This document shows positions 18,328 to 26,683 of a stretch of DNA of 64,000 bases, piece by piece; the first letter of the stretch is position 1; each line of letters starts with the position of its first letter. Below the pieces are notes generated by a model. That model had not been told where the DNA came from. It worked only from the letters and a program-made list of their open reading frames with translations, and searched no databases. The position numbers were made by a program, and so were the translations under genes. The stretch spans positions 1,364,001 through 1,428,000 of the forward strand of contig JAZGVH010000002.1 in the NCBI GenBank assembly GCA_039889245.1, written 5' to 3'. This stretch comes from Dermatophilaceae bacterium Soc4.6 (lineage in GTDB: Bacteria > Actinomycetota > Actinomycetes > Actinomycetales > Dermatophilaceae).

Positions 18328-19383
18328 CTAGACGTCGAGGAAGACGTCGCCGGCCGCGGTGGAGACGCAGGTCTGGATCAGCTCGCCCTGGTCGCCGTGC
18401 ACCTCGCCCGAGCGGATGTCGCGCACCCGTCCGGACTGCAGGGGCACCAGGCAGCTCTGGCAGATGCCCATGCGGCACCCGCTCGGCATGATGAGCCCGG
18501 CGTCCTCACCGGCGTCGAGCAGGGTCGTGGACCCGTCGACGTCGATCTCGCGGTCGGACTTCTCGAAGACGACCCGGCCGCCCTCGCCGCCGGCGCCGGG
18601 GGCCACCACGGCGGCGAAGCGCTCGATGACCAGGTGGTGCTCGACCTCCGCGCCCTTCCACAGCAGCTCGGCGGCGTCGATCATCTCGGTGGGCCCGCAG
18701 ACGTAGGTCGCCCGCTCGCGCCAGTCGGGCACGAGCGCGTCGAGGTCGGCGGTCGTCGTCAGGTCGAGACGGCCGCGCTCGCCGGTGGTCCAGTGGTGGA
18801 CGGTCAGGCCGTGGTCGAGGGCGGCGAGCTCGTCGAGCTCGTCCTTGAAGAGCGCGGTCTGCGGGGTGCGCGACGAGTGCACGAGCTGCACGTCGGCGTC
18901 GGCGCGACGCCGCACGAGGGTGCGGATCATCGACATGACGGGCGTGAGCCCGCTGCCGGCCGTGATCATCAGCAGGGGGCGCGGGTGCTCCGGGAGCACG
19001 AAGTCGCCCTGCGGCGGCGCGAGGAAGAGCACGTCACCCGGCTGGGTGCGGTGCACCAGCGCCTGCGAGATGGCGCCGATCGCGGTGACGGTGATCGCGG
19101 GGTCGTCGCCGCCCGCGGTGGTCAGGGAGTAGGAGCGCCACTGGCGTACGCCGTCGATCTCGACGCCGATGCGGGCCCACTGGCCGGCCTGGTGGGCGTG
19201 CCAGCCGCGGCCGGGACGGAAGTGGATGGTGGCGGAGTCGGGGGTCTCGCGATCGACCCGGGTGACGACCCCCCGCAGCTGCCGGGCCGACGAGAGGGGG
19301 TTGACCAGGCGCAGGAAGTCCTCCGGGGCGTGCGGGGTCGTGAAGACCCGGGCGACGCTGGTTAGGGGACGGAATCTGCTCAC
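18328..19383 (-). CDS. Ferredoxin reductase with FAD, NAD and 2Fe-2S domains (desaturase partner)
   Basis: This protein of about 351 aa has a FAD-binding RSYSLTTAGG motif, the NAD-binding ITAGSGLTPVMSM segment, a CGPTEMI motif, and a C-terminal plant-type 2Fe-2S domain with PSGCRMGICQSCLVP and a final Cys in QTCVST. It should pass electrons from NAD(P)H to the desaturase downstream. I prefer the GTG at 19,383 (MSRFRPLTSV); a start 48 bases further out would enter the divergent regulatory region and add a Cys-rich stretch with no family counterpart. Confidence 0.92.
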   Translation of the reverse strand: MSRFRPLTSVARVFTTPHAPEDFLRLVNPLSSARQLRGVVTRVDRETPDSATIHFRPGRGWHAHQAGQWARIGVEIDGVRQWRSYSLTTAGGDDPAITVTAIGAISQALVHRTQPGDVLFLAPPQGDFVLPEHPRPLLMITAGSGLTPVMSMIRTLVRRRADADVQLVHSSRTPQTALFKDELDELAALDHGLTVHHWTTGERGRLDLTTTADLDALVPDWRERATYVCGPTEMIDAAELLWKGAEVEHHLVIERFAAVVAPGAGGEGGRVVFEKSDREIDVDGSTTLLDAGEDAGLIMPSGCRMGICQSCLVPLQSGRVRDIRSGEVHGDQGELIQTCVSTAAGDVFLDV

Positions 19384-19431
19384 ATAGCAATATTCGCAGC
19401 AGAGGGGCCCGTGGATCTCGTGCAGCGGCAT

Positions 19432-19453
19432 ACAGTGTGGACGTCTAGACTGT
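19432..19453. promoter_or_regulatory. Candidate operator between reductase and PucR-type regulator
   Basis: ACAGT and ACTGT form an inverted repeat 12 nt apart, and an 8-bp palindrome GTCTAGAC (19,443-19,450) lies inside. The site is in the AT-richer divergent intergenic region, upstream of both genes, where an autoregulator would bind. Confidence 0.4.
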
Positions 19454-19482
19454 TTCGAGAAGATAAAAATGAGGATGAGACC

Positions 19483-20670
19483 GTGGTCACAGGTTCTTCA
19501 CGGCCACCATGGTTGGCACTCCCCGCTGAAATCGCTACTCTCCTGCGCCCCACGCTCCCCGCGCTGGTGGAGGAGATCATCGCCGGGATCCGCGACGGCG
19601 TGCCGGTCTATGCGAGGCCCTTCGAGGGTCGCTTCGGGCAGGCCGTGCGCCGGGGCACCGAGGTCGCCCTCACCAGCTTCCTCGCCCTGCCGGGCACCTC
19701 GCGCGACGCGCTGTCAGAGCAGGCGAGGGACGTCTACGTCGCGCTCGGGCGCGGCGAGGTGCGCCAGGGCCGCACCCTCGACAGCCTGCTCGCGGCCTAT
19801 CGGTTGGGCACGCGGGTGACGGTGCGGCGCTTCTCGGAGGCGGCGATGGCCGGCGGGCACGACGCCCCGATGCTCATCGCGCTCAGCGAGTCGATCCTGG
19901 TCTACATCGAGGAGGTGTCGGCCGCGAGCGCACAGGGCTTCGCCTTCGAGCAGTCGGAGCGGGCCGGTGAGACCGACCGGCGCCGCGTCGAGGTGCTCGA
20001 GCTGATCCTGCGCGGGCAGGCCGACGAGGTGGCGGTGCAGCAGGCGGCGACCGCGGCCGGGTGGTCGCTGCCCGCGACCCTGGTGGCCGTCATCCTGCCC
20101 TCGGGCGAGGCGACCGGCTCACGCTTCGCGCTCGGACCGCGCTCGATCGTCATGGCCCGCGAGACCGACGCCGTCGGGCTGGTGCCCGCCCCGCAGTCGG
20201 CGCAGGCGCGGCGGCAGCTCGAGTCGGCCCTCAAGGGTCGCCTGGCGGTGGTCGGCCCGGCCCGGGACTGGCGCCACGTGCCGGAGTCGCTGCGGTTGGC
20301 CACGACGGCCATGACGGTGCTCGGGGCCGAGGACCCCACTCAGCCCGGGCGGGCCCTGTGGGTCGAGGAGCACCTGACCGACATCGTGCTCGGCGCGGAG
20401 GCCGGGGCGCTGCACGACCTCGGCGCAAAGCGGCTCGCCCCGTTGGCGACCCTGCGCGGCGCCTCCCGCGACAAGCTCGAGACGACGCTGCTGTCGTGGC
20501 TCCGGCACTGGGGTCAGCGCACCCCCGTCGCCGACGAGCTGGGCATCCACCCCCAGACCGTCGGCTACCGCGTCGGTCAGCTGCGCGAGCTCTTCGGCGA
20601 CGCGCTCGACGACCCGCAGGTGCGGTTCGAGCTCGAGCTGGTGCTGCGGGCCCGGGTCGCGCTGCCCTGA
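19483..20670 (+). CDS. PucR-family transcriptional regulator
   Basis: This protein of about 395 aa has an N-terminal all-helical RsbRD-N-like domain (LVEEIIAGIRDGVPVYARPF) and a C-terminal PucR helix-turn-helix (LLSWLRHWGQRTPVADELGI then HPQTVGYRVGQLRELFG). It is divergent from the reductase-desaturase pair and is the obvious candidate to control it, perhaps in response to acyl-chain state or temperature. The GTG at 19,483 has a GGATGAGA site upstream; a longer form from 19,411 would have to span the likely promoter and operator. Confidence 0.88.
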   Translation: MVTGSSRPPWLALPAEIATLLRPTLPALVEEIIAGIRDGVPVYARPFEGRFGQAVRRGTEVALTSFLALPGTSRDALSEQARDVYVALGRGEVRQGRTLDSLLAAYRLGTRVTVRRFSEAAMAGGHDAPMLIALSESILVYIEEVSAASAQGFAFEQSERAGETDRRRVEVLELILRGQADEVAVQQAATAAGWSLPATLVAVILPSGEATGSRFALGPRSIVMARETDAVGLVPAPQSAQARRQLESALKGRLAVVGPARDWRHVPESLRLATTAMTVLGAEDPTQPGRALWVEEHLTDIVLGAEAGALHDLGAKRLAPLATLRGASRDKLETTLLSWLRHWGQRTPVADELGIHPQTVGYRVGQLRELFGDALDDPQVRFELELVLRARVALP

Positions 20671-20704
20671 GCACCGCGCCGGAGGCCGGGTCGTCGGGGC
20701 CGGG

Positions 20705-20992
20705 TCAGTCCTTGCCGGTCGCGCTGCGCAGCCGGTCGATGTGCTGCGACGCCTCCGCCTTGGTCATGTCGGCGGGCAGCTCCTCGCCGGCCTGACGGGC
20801 GAGGGTGTCCAGATAGCTCTTCTGCGACTCGGTGATGGGGTCGCCGCCGCTGACCCAGTCGGACGGGTCCTTCTCGAGGGAGGGGTCGTCGGTGGACGTG
20901 GTGGCGTCGGTGGCGCCGAGCATCTCCGGCTCGGTGCTCGCGTCGGGGGTGGGCTGCTCGGGGGTGGGCTGGGTGGGGGTCTGCTGCGTCAT
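20705..20992 (-). CDS. DUF3072 domain protein
   Basis: The 95-aa protein has a Thr/Pro/Gln-rich N-terminus (MTQQTPTQPTPEQPTP) and the DUF3072 core: DPSDWVSGGDPITESQKSYL, LARQAGEELPADMTKAEASQ and HIDRLRSATGKD. The domain resembles small SAP-like or DUF3072 stress-associated proteins; its function is unknown. It converges on the regulator gene. Confidence 0.85.
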   Translation of the reverse strand: MTQQTPTQPTPEQPTPDASTEPEMLGATDATTSTDDPSLEKDPSDWVSGGDPITESQKSYLDTLARQAGEELPADMTKAEASQHIDRLRSATGKD

Positions 20993-21416
20993 GCGGTCAC
21001 CATGCCCCCCGCCACCGACAGCCAACCCCGTGCGCCGCCAACCGTGAGGCCGGCTACCAGCTCTGCGTGAGGCGAGGACGCCGGCGATGACCGGGTCGAC
21101 GGCGCGCTCGACGGTGCGCTCGACCGCCGGCTGAATGGTCTCGGCAGGTCGGGGCCGGGCGGGCCGGGCCACGACGGCCGACAGGATGCTCTCGCGGTCG
21201 GCGAAGGGACGGTAGCGGCCCTGGGCGTGACCCCGACGCGACGGGTGACGTCGCGCAGCCTGAGGGCTGCGGGTCCACCCGCAGCGCTGACGCCCGCGTG
21301 TGAGGCCCGTGTGACCCAGGCCTCGGGTCCGAGGGCGTTTGCCGCCCCACCGCCCGGGTAGGTGAACCATCGACGCTGACCACAACCTCGCGTGGCAGCA
21401 CGAAGGAGAGATGGAC
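20993..21416. other. Intergenic region without a convincing gene
   Basis: This stretch separates two divergent genes. On the minus strand the text around 21,080-21,230 reads RYRPFADRESILSAVV in the DUF3072 frame, faintly like a TetR N-terminus, but it is not intact. The right end (21,360-21,416) should hold the promoter of the DUF2383 gene; a GAAGGAGAG ribosome site lies at 21,402-21,410. Confidence 0.4.
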
Positions 21417-21863
21417 ATGAGCGCTGACGCCAAGATCGCCAAGGACCTCGTCGAGACCCTGAAGGACGGCCAGAAGGGCTACGCGGCCTCCGCGGAGAAG
21501 CTGGCCGACAGCGAGCGCCCGGAGTGGGCCGAGACGATGCGCCGCTTCGAGCAGCAGCGCGCGGCCTTCGCGCAGGAGATCGTCGGCCTGGGCCACGCCT
21601 ACGGTGACGACGTGGACGAGAGCGGTTCCGCTGTCGCCGCGGTGCACCGTGGCTGGCTGTCGCTGAAGGACGCGCTCACGGGCGACAAGCCCTCGGGTGT
21701 GCTCGACGCCGCCGTCTCGGGTGACAACCACACCGTGTCGGAGTACGAGAAGGCCCTGAAGGAAGACGACCTGAGCGACGGCTTCCGCACCGTCATCCAG
21801 CGCCAGCACGGCGAGGTCGTCGCTGCCCGCGACGAGGTCAAGGCCCTGCAGGCCGCGAGCTGA
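21417..21863 (+). CDS. DUF2383 / PA2169-type four-helix-bundle protein
   Basis: This protein of about 148 aa is helical and charged throughout (LVETLKDGQKGYAASAEKLA, FRTVIQRQHGEVVAARDEVK). The YEKAL and RQHGEV segments near its end match the ferritin-like DUF2383 family. The family is widespread and often stress-induced; its function is unproven. ATG at 21,411 lies almost on top of the GGAG site, so the ATG six bases later (MSADAK) is the better start. Confidence 0.85.
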   Translation: MSADAKIAKDLVETLKDGQKGYAASAEKLADSERPEWAETMRRFEQQRAAFAQEIVGLGHAYGDDVDESGSAVAAVHRGWLSLKDALTGDKPSGVLDAAVSGDNHTVSEYEKALKEDDLSDGFRTVIQRQHGEVVAARDEVKALQAAS

Positions 21864-21866
21864 GTC

Positions 21867-21935
21867 GGCGCCCGCTCGGGGCGGGCGCCCCATAGACTCG
21901 AGCCGGAGCCCCGCGGTCTCGCCACCGCGGGGCTC
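21867..21935. terminator. Double terminator after the DUF2383 gene
   Basis: The first hairpin is GGCGCCCGC / GCGGGCGCC (21,867-21,889). The second is GAGCCCCGCGGT / ACCGCGGGGCTC with a 6-nt loop (21,906-21,935), a perfect 12-bp stem. Confidence 0.8.
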
Positions 21936-22037
21936 TGTCGTGCCCGCACGCCGTCTTCGACGTGGTTTTCCCACGCGATGGTGCGGTGGCAGGCAGAATT
22001 GCTCCACCGCCATCACCTGCGACCGTCGAGGCCACCC

Positions 22038-22859
22038 ATGAAGCAGTCCGTCCTGTCTGCCGCCGTCCTCCTGACCACGATCGGCCTCGCCGGGTGCGGG
22101 TCGGCCAGCAGCAGCGGATCGACGGCGTTCGCCGCCTCCGCCTCCGCACCCGTCGCGGGCGCGACGACGACGGCCGCGACGACGGCCCCGGTGACGGTCG
22201 GCGACACCGTCGACTTCGCCGTGGTGAGCAAGGCGGTGGCGGCAGCGAGCACGTCGAAGGGCACCGTGCACGTCACCTCGTCGGTGGCCGGCATGGGCGC
22301 CGTGCAGATCGACCTCGACCTGCACGCGCAGAGCGTGCGCGAGTCGGTCGACGTGGCCGGCATGAGCGTCGAGGTGCTCGTCGTCGACGAGCAGGCCTAC
22401 CTCGGCGGAGGGGTCGCCAAGACCCTGGGCGCCAAGACGCGGTGGCTGAAGATCGACCCCCGTGGCACCGACAAGCTGTCGAAGCAGCTCGGACCGCTCG
22501 TGACCAGCCTGCAGTCGTCGTCGGCGTCGTCCGACCCGGCGACCGGGCTGTCCTCCCTCGCCGACGCGAAGGCCGAGGTCACGGCGGCCAGTGCCACGTC
22601 GACGACCTACACGGTCGACCTGAGCGCGGCGCAGCTCGCCGAGCTGGCCAAGAAGCAGCCCTCCCTGGCCAAGGCAGGCGGGCAGGCGGTGACCTTCGAC
22701 TACACCATCGACAGCCAGGGCCTCCCCCAGAAGATGGCCCTCACGATCGCCGGCAAGTCGATCGTCACGACCTACTCGGGCTGGGGCGCTCCGGTGACGA
22801 TCACGGCTCCGGCAGCCTCGGACGTGACGCTGACCAGCGACCTCGCGGCGGCCGCCTGA
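22038..22859 (+). CDS. Putative LppX/LprG-like lipoprotein
   Basis: This 273-aa protein starts MKQSVLSAAVLLTTIGLAGC, a lipoprotein signal with lipobox LAGC (Cys20), then a Ser/Ala/Thr-rich linker. The body (STSKGTVHVTSSVAG, AYLGGGVAK, WLKIDPRG, FDYTIDSQGLPQKMALTIAG) follows the pattern of the LppX_LprAFG family, which binds or carries lipids at the cell surface in mycobacteria. Its substrate here is unknown. The ATG at 22,038 is chosen because only it puts the signal sequence at the N-terminus. Confidence 0.85.
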   Translation: MKQSVLSAAVLLTTIGLAGCGSASSSGSTAFAASASAPVAGATTTAATTAPVTVGDTVDFAVVSKAVAAASTSKGTVHVTSSVAGMGAVQIDLDLHAQSVRESVDVAGMSVEVLVVDEQAYLGGGVAKTLGAKTRWLKIDPRGTDKLSKQLGPLVTSLQSSSASSDPATGLSSLADAKAEVTAASATSTTYTVDLSAAQLAELAKKQPSLAKAGGQAVTFDYTIDSQGLPQKMALTIAGKSIVTTYSGWGAPVTITAPAASDVTLTSDLAAAA

Positions 22860-22869
22860 GGGCGCTCGC

Positions 22870-23502
22870 TCAGGAGGCGCCGATCTGCACGGAGTAGCCC
22901 GCTCGCAGAGCGGCCAGGCTGGTCGGGGGCGTGACGGCCGCGGCCAGCCCGCGCCGAGGGCGAGGCTGCTGCTCGGCATACCCCCGCGTCGTCCACACTC
23001 GTAGGCCGTCGCCGAGCACGAGCGACGGCTGCCCCTCGTGGACGACGAAGGCACCGTCGGGCAGCCCGGCCCACGGCTCGGTGTGCTGCCGGCGCTGCTT
23101 CGTCGCGGGGTCGCGCCGCTCGGCGTGCAGGTGCCGATCCAGCTGCGGCGCAGCGAGATCCGCCTCGCCCAACGACGTGCGCACGGCGTCGCGGTAGGCC
23201 GTAAAGGCGGGCCGCCGACACAGGGCGCACGGGCGGTGCCCGGCGGCGAGGGCGACCGCCTCGTCGTGGAAGAAGAGGGCGGTCCACCGGCCGGGCTCCC
23301 AGCGGGGAGCGACCTGGTCGCGGTAGCTGAGGGCGCAGACGATCCAAGCCGTCGTCGTGTGGCTGCGGACGATGTGATGACCGCTGGAACCACTGGAGCC
23401 CTCGTGGATGATGCCGCGGTTGCCGGTCCAGGCGCCGCGGAGGTCGATGGCGACGACGTCACCGAGGGGCGTGACCCGGTTGCGTTCCGGCACGGTCCCC
23501 AC
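22870..23502 (-). CDS. Conserved hypothetical protein with HxPCxxC motif
   Basis: This protein of about 210 aa starts at GTG with a GAAGG site upstream. GHRPCALCRRPAFTAYRDAV near residue 90 looks like a small metal-binding knuckle. IHEGSSGSSGHHIVRSHTTTAWIVC in the first third is unusual, rich in Ser, Gly and His. No family with known function is recognised. It converges on the lipoprotein gene, 10 bp apart. Confidence 0.7.
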   Translation of the reverse strand: MGTVPERNRVTPLGDVVAIDLRGAWTGNRGIIHEGSSGSSGHHIVRSHTTTAWIVCALSYRDQVAPRWEPGRWTALFFHDEAVALAAGHRPCALCRRPAFTAYRDAVRTSLGEADLAAPQLDRHLHAERRDPATKQRRQHTEPWAGLPDGAFVVHEGQPSLVLGDGLRVWTTRGYAEQQPRPRRGLAAAVTPPTSLAALRAGYSVQIGAS

Positions 23503-23550
23503 CCTTCATGCGGCCGGTTTGTCCGGCTTGGTCAGCGAACTCCCTCCGCA

Positions 23551-23571
23551 CTTGGCAAAGGTTTTGCCAAG
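23551..23571. promoter_or_regulatory. Inverted repeat beside a TTGACG box
   Basis: CTTGGCAAA and TTTGCCAAG form a perfect 9-bp inverted repeat with a 3-nt centre. TTGACG follows at 23,579-23,584, and a weak TTCTAC box lies 17 bp further. This could be an operator or promoter for the micro-gene at 23,669. Confidence 0.4.
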
Positions 23572-23668
23572 CAACTTCTTGACGGCCAATTCCTCTGGTC
23601 GTTCTACCCCATCAGGGTGGCACCGCCGACCGACCGGACGCCGGGGCCCTGACCAAGGGGAGGTCTTC

Positions 23669-23797
23669 GTGACTCGTTCTTCCGACTTCGGCCTCGGCGG
23701 CTTCACCGCCGGCACCGGGTGGGACGCGGCCAGCGGCCTCGGCTCCCCCGTCGTCGACGCCCTGGCGCTCTCGATCGCCGCGGCGAACAAGCAGTAG
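23669..23797 (+). CDS. 42-aa micro-protein resembling the C-terminus of sedolisin (S53) peptidases
   Basis: The peptide contains GGFTAGTGWDAASGLGSPVVDAL, read in two parts as TAGTGWDAASGLGSP followed by a short helix. This is the C-terminal calcium-site signature of S53 serine-carboxyl peptidases, whose full length is several hundred residues; the catalytic Glu, Asp and Ser regions are absent. Even so, an AGGGGAGG site lies eight bases before the GTG and a strong terminator follows, so it looks expressed. It is either a decayed end of a peptidase gene or a retained short peptide. Confidence 0.55.
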   Translation: MTRSSDFGLGGFTAGTGWDAASGLGSPVVDALALSIAAANKQ

Positions 23798-23813
23798 GAC
23801 CCCGTATGCCGGC

Positions 23814-23846
23814 ACGGGCGGGTGGGGTGCTCCCCCACCCGCCCGT
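23814..23846 (+). terminator. Strong terminator after the micro-gene
   Basis: A perfect 14-bp inverted repeat (ACGGGCGGGTGGGG / CCCCACCCGCCCGT) with a 5-nt loop is followed by CTCGTTCTC. Confidence 0.85.
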
Positions 23847-24018
23847 CTCGTTCTCCGCACTCCGTGGAGGCGCCGTGGGCTGGCGTGACCTCGCGTGACG
23901 GCGCATGACGGTGGCTTGGGGCGGGGGCTCGGCGACCGCCCCGGTCGGATATCCTCGACCTCGCGCGGTCAGCGCACCCGGAGCCCGCGGGGCTCTCGGC
24001 CCGGACCGTCCGCTCCCC

Positions 24019-24094
24019 GCCCTCGTAGCTCAGGGGATAGAGCACCGCTCTCCTAAAGCGGGTGTCGCAAGTTCGAATCTTGCCGGGGGCACCA
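24019..24094 (+). tRNA. tRNA-Arg (anticodon CCU)
   Basis: The 76-nt sequence folds as a cloverleaf: acceptor GCCCTCG / CGGGGGC, D-stem GCTC/GAGC, anticodon stem CCGCT/AGCGG with loop CTCCTAA (anticodon CCT), T-loop TTCGAAT, and an encoded CCA end. It decodes AGG. Its 3' part is the attachment site of the island that follows. Confidence 0.96.
24049..24092 (+). repeat. attL: 44-bp direct repeat inside the tRNA-Arg 3' half
   Basis: The stretch runs from the anticodon loop (TCTCCTAAAG) to GGGGGCAC near the tRNA 3' end and is identical to 59,727-59,770. The match breaks at the next base on both sides. Confidence 0.95.
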
Positions 24095-24099
24095 CTTGC

Positions 24100-24118
24100 T
24101 GCAGGCCGTTGACCTGCA
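24100..24118. terminator. Possible terminator between tRNA-Arg and the integrase
   Basis: TGCAGG and CCTGCA form a 6-bp stem with a 7-nt loop between the convergent tRNA and integrase genes. No U-tract follows, so support is weak. Confidence 0.35.
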
Positions 24119-24128
24119 CTGATGCCGG

Positions 24129-25304
24129 TCAGGACATCTCCTCGACCATGCTCAGGGAGAGCCCACTGGTGACAGATTCCGTGGAAATTCCGTGGTCTGT
24201 CAAGCTGCCCCGCTCTGGCCGGGCCCTCGGGCCCCGGCTCATCAACGCCTCGAGGCGGTCCGGCGCGTCGTCCTCGGACTCTGCAGCGACGTGCGCGTAC
24301 ACCGAGAGGGTGACCCCCGTGGACGCGTGTCCGCACCACTGCGAGACCTCCTTGAGCGAGAAACCGCCGGCGATGAGGAGTGAGGCGAACCCGTGCCGCA
24401 TGCTGTGCGGGGTCAGGCTTGGCGGGAGCCCGGCGTCGCGGACGGCGGTCTGCCAGACCCGTCGGATGAAGTTCTGACGCAGGATGGGCGTCCCAGTCGA
24501 CGTCGTCACGACCAACGCCTCCGGCTCCGGTCCGGTGTGCAGCGCCAGGTGCTCCACGATCTGCTGCATGACGGTGCGCGCGACCGGAACAGCCCGCCGA
24601 CCAGCGCGGGTCTTGGGGGGCCCAAAGGTCACGCCGTCCGCGGTCTGCTGAGCGGTGCGCTCCACCTTGATCCTCGAGCGCAGGACATCGACGTCTCTGC
24701 GACGCAGGGCGGCGATCTCGCCCATCCGCAGCCCGCACCAGTACCCGAGGAGGACCACCACCCGAAACTCAGGCCGAATGGTGTCACGCATGGCCTCCGC
24801 CTGCCCAAGGTCCATCCAGTCGCGGTCGCTGCCCTGGTTGGGGGGTAGCGGGACGCGGGCAGCGGGATTGACCGATAACCGACGGTCGTCGACCGCGGCG
24901 TCGAGCAGCTGACGCAGGACCAGGACGACCTTGCGGGCGGTCCGGGAGGCGAGGTCGTGCTGCAGCGTCACCACCCATTCGCGAATCTCCAGGTTGGACA
25001 CGTCGTCCAGCGCGCGGTTCCCCCACGTGGGGCGAATGTGCTGCTCGCAGATCGAGGTCAGCCGTTCGTAGGAGGTCGTTCGCAGGTCTGCCTCGCGGGT
25101 GGGCAGCCATCTGTTCATCCACGCAGAGACCGTCATCTTCGAGGACCGCGGGTCTGCCCAGGACTGACGCAGAACCTCCTGAGTCGCAGCCTGCGCCCAC
25201 ACCGTCGCGTCAGACTTGCGGTCGAACGTCCGCGAGAACTCACGACCCCTGACCCGGTACGTGGCCTGCCACCGGCCGTTGGGCCGTCTCACTACCGAAG
25301 CCAC
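24129..25304 (-). CDS. Tyrosine site-specific integrase of the tRNA-Arg island
   Basis: This 391-aa protein has an N-terminal arm-binding region (RPNGRWQATYRVRGREFSRTF), a core-binding SAM-like domain (about 60-165), and a catalytic domain with GLRMGEIAALR (Arg), HSMRHGFASLL (His-x-x-Arg), WCGHAS (His) and the nucleophile in VYAHV. All catalytic residues are present, so it should be active. It reads toward attL and ends 35 bp from the tRNA, the usual position for islands of this type. The last 40 residues overlap a probable arm-type binding site on the DNA. Confidence 0.95.
   Translation of the reverse strand: MASVVRRPNGRWQATYRVRGREFSRTFDRKSDATVWAQAATQEVLRQSWADPRSSKMTVSAWMNRWLPTREADLRTTSYERLTSICEQHIRPTWGNRALDDVSNLEIREWVVTLQHDLASRTARKVVLVLRQLLDAAVDDRRLSVNPAARVPLPPNQGSDRDWMDLGQAEAMRDTIRPEFRVVVLLGYWCGLRMGEIAALRRRDVDVLRSRIKVERTAQQTADGVTFGPPKTRAGRRAVPVARTVMQQIVEHLALHTGPEPEALVVTTSTGTPILRQNFIRRVWQTAVRDAGLPPSLTPHSMRHGFASLLIAGGFSLKEVSQWCGHASTGVTLSVYAHVAAESEDDAPDRLEALMSRGPRARPERGSLTDHGISTESVTSGLSLSMVEEMS
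24177..24195. promoter_or_regulatory. Candidate integrase arm-type site, left
   Basis: Two tandem copies of TTCCGTGG separated by three bases, 85 bp from the attL core. A matching doublet lies at 59,579 on the other arm, in the same orientation. It falls inside the 3' end of the integrase gene. Confidence 0.5.
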
Positions 25305-25373
25305 GCCAATCTCCTCTCTGACCGCCTCAGGGCGAGCCCCCGGTTTGAGAAGTTCTGGACATCGGGAGGGCGA

Positions 25374-25586
25374 TCATCGCCTGCTCGTGACCCAACGGTA
25401 GACGGCATCAGGCTCCCATCGCAGATGGTTACCCAACCGCAGCGCCGGCGGGCCCTCACCGCGATGCCGCCACTGGTAGATCGTGCCGACCGGGATCTGA
25501 AGGTAGCGCGACAGGTCCTGAACAGACCAAAGGTGGGCAGCCTCGCCCGTCGCGTCCTCAAAGGTGGATGGGTTACTAGCGGTCAT
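25374..25586 (-). CDS. Excisionase / AlpA-like helix-turn-helix protein
   Basis: The 70-aa protein has a winged-helix excisionase domain: LWSVQDLSRYLQIPVGTIYQ and GEGPPALRLGNHLRWEPDAV. Proteins of this family bind the att region and steer the integrase toward excision, or regulate it. It lies 69 bp upstream of the integrase on the same strand, the standard int-xis pairing. Confidence 0.9.
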   Translation of the reverse strand: MTASNPSTFEDATGEAAHLWSVQDLSRYLQIPVGTIYQWRHRGEGPPALRLGNHLRWEPDAVYRWVTSRR

Positions 25587-26326
25587 GGTGCTGCCTCCGG
25601 GCCAGTTGGGTCGAGGCCTCGGCCGCCTCTTCCCGCCGCCACCTCTTGCTCCCTTATGCCGCCCCGTCGCTCCGAGTGGACAGTTACTTCGCAACAGACT
25701 GCCCGTCCTACCATGAGGTGCTGCCCGTTCACTGCGCGGGTGGAGCGTCTCGAACAGCTTGGGGCTGACATCGTGGCCGCCAACAGTGAGCCGGCCGCCT
25801 CGCCAGCAGGGCGTTATCAGAAGCGGGCACTAACTGCGTTAGCGCGAGGAACAAATTCGTGCCGATAATCAAGACTATGTCACTGTCTAGTCTGCGTATT
25901 GCACCAGATGCATCACCGGCACCCGCCTCGACGCCGAACCCGGCCGGCGCGCAGCACTCCCCTGCGGGCCGCCGCCAGGACCACCGGTCGAGATGCCTTC
26001 CGTCTCTCGTCCACCCCGCCGACATGGGCGTGCGGGCCAGACAGGTGGCGATATCCCCCCACCCGGCCCCGGCCGACGCTGGAGTGCGTCAAGGGGCGGC
26101 CCGTGGGTGTGACCGGTGAACCCGAGCGGCGGGCCGCCGGGCGCTAGTGCACCACCAATTCTGCACCCGGCTCTCCGTGTCGCGCGTCAACCTTCACGTG
26201 CCCTGTGGATATCCGCCAGGAAAGGTGGCGGCTGTGGATAGCGCCCGCCCGCACCGGTCGGTCTCTGCCACGCTGGCCAGCCGCAAGCGGTGCGTTGTCG
26301 ACGGTCTGGACGGACGGTCTGGACCC
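25587..26326. other. Apparent non-coding stretch of the island
   Basis: No frame here has coding-like sequence on either strand. An AT-richer patch (about 25,840-25,920) could hold the promoter for the leftward xis-int pair. Nothing else is recognised. Confidence 0.4.
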
Positions 26327-26596
26327 CTACCCCCACCGTTGCTGGGCGGCCTGCTTGCTGACACCGAGGACACGTCCGACCTGGCTCCACGACGCACCGT
26401 GACGGCGGGCCGTGTGGATGGCCCCTTCCACCTGGCCCTCCAGGCCCCGCAGCTCGTCGACGAGCCGTTCCAGGTCGGACAGGACCGTCACCGGCTTGAC
26501 GTGGGCGACCCACTCAGGCCGGAACACGTCCTCCTCGAGGCAGCAACCGAGGCGGGGGAGCTCCGCACCGACATCGGGGCGCTGGAGCTCCTCCAC
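26327..26596 (-). CDS. Small helix-turn-helix protein
   Basis: The 89-aa protein ends VEGAIHTARRHGASWSQVGR then VLGVSKQAAQQRWG, a helix-turn-helix of a type very common in short actinobacterial proteins (sigma-like or WhiA-like fold). The first half is acidic. The in-frame sequence continues upstream without a start codon to a TAA that ends the small frame at 26,684, so the N-terminus is uncertain and the two may once have been one gene. Confidence 0.6.
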   Translation of the reverse strand: MEELQRPDVGAELPRLGCCLEEDVFRPEWVAHVKPVTVLSDLERLVDELRGLEGQVEGAIHTARRHGASWSQVGRVLGVSKQAAQQRWG

Positions 26597-26683
26597 GGCG
26601 TCGGTAACCTCTGCATCGGTGATCGCGACGACCCAAGGTTCAACCCCCGACGCCTTGTCGTCATCCTGCTCACCGGCCTCGGG

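Noticed and set aside
21054-23462. An 802-codon minus-strand frame
   Set aside because: It is antisense to the lipoprotein and DUF2383 genes and shows no domain.
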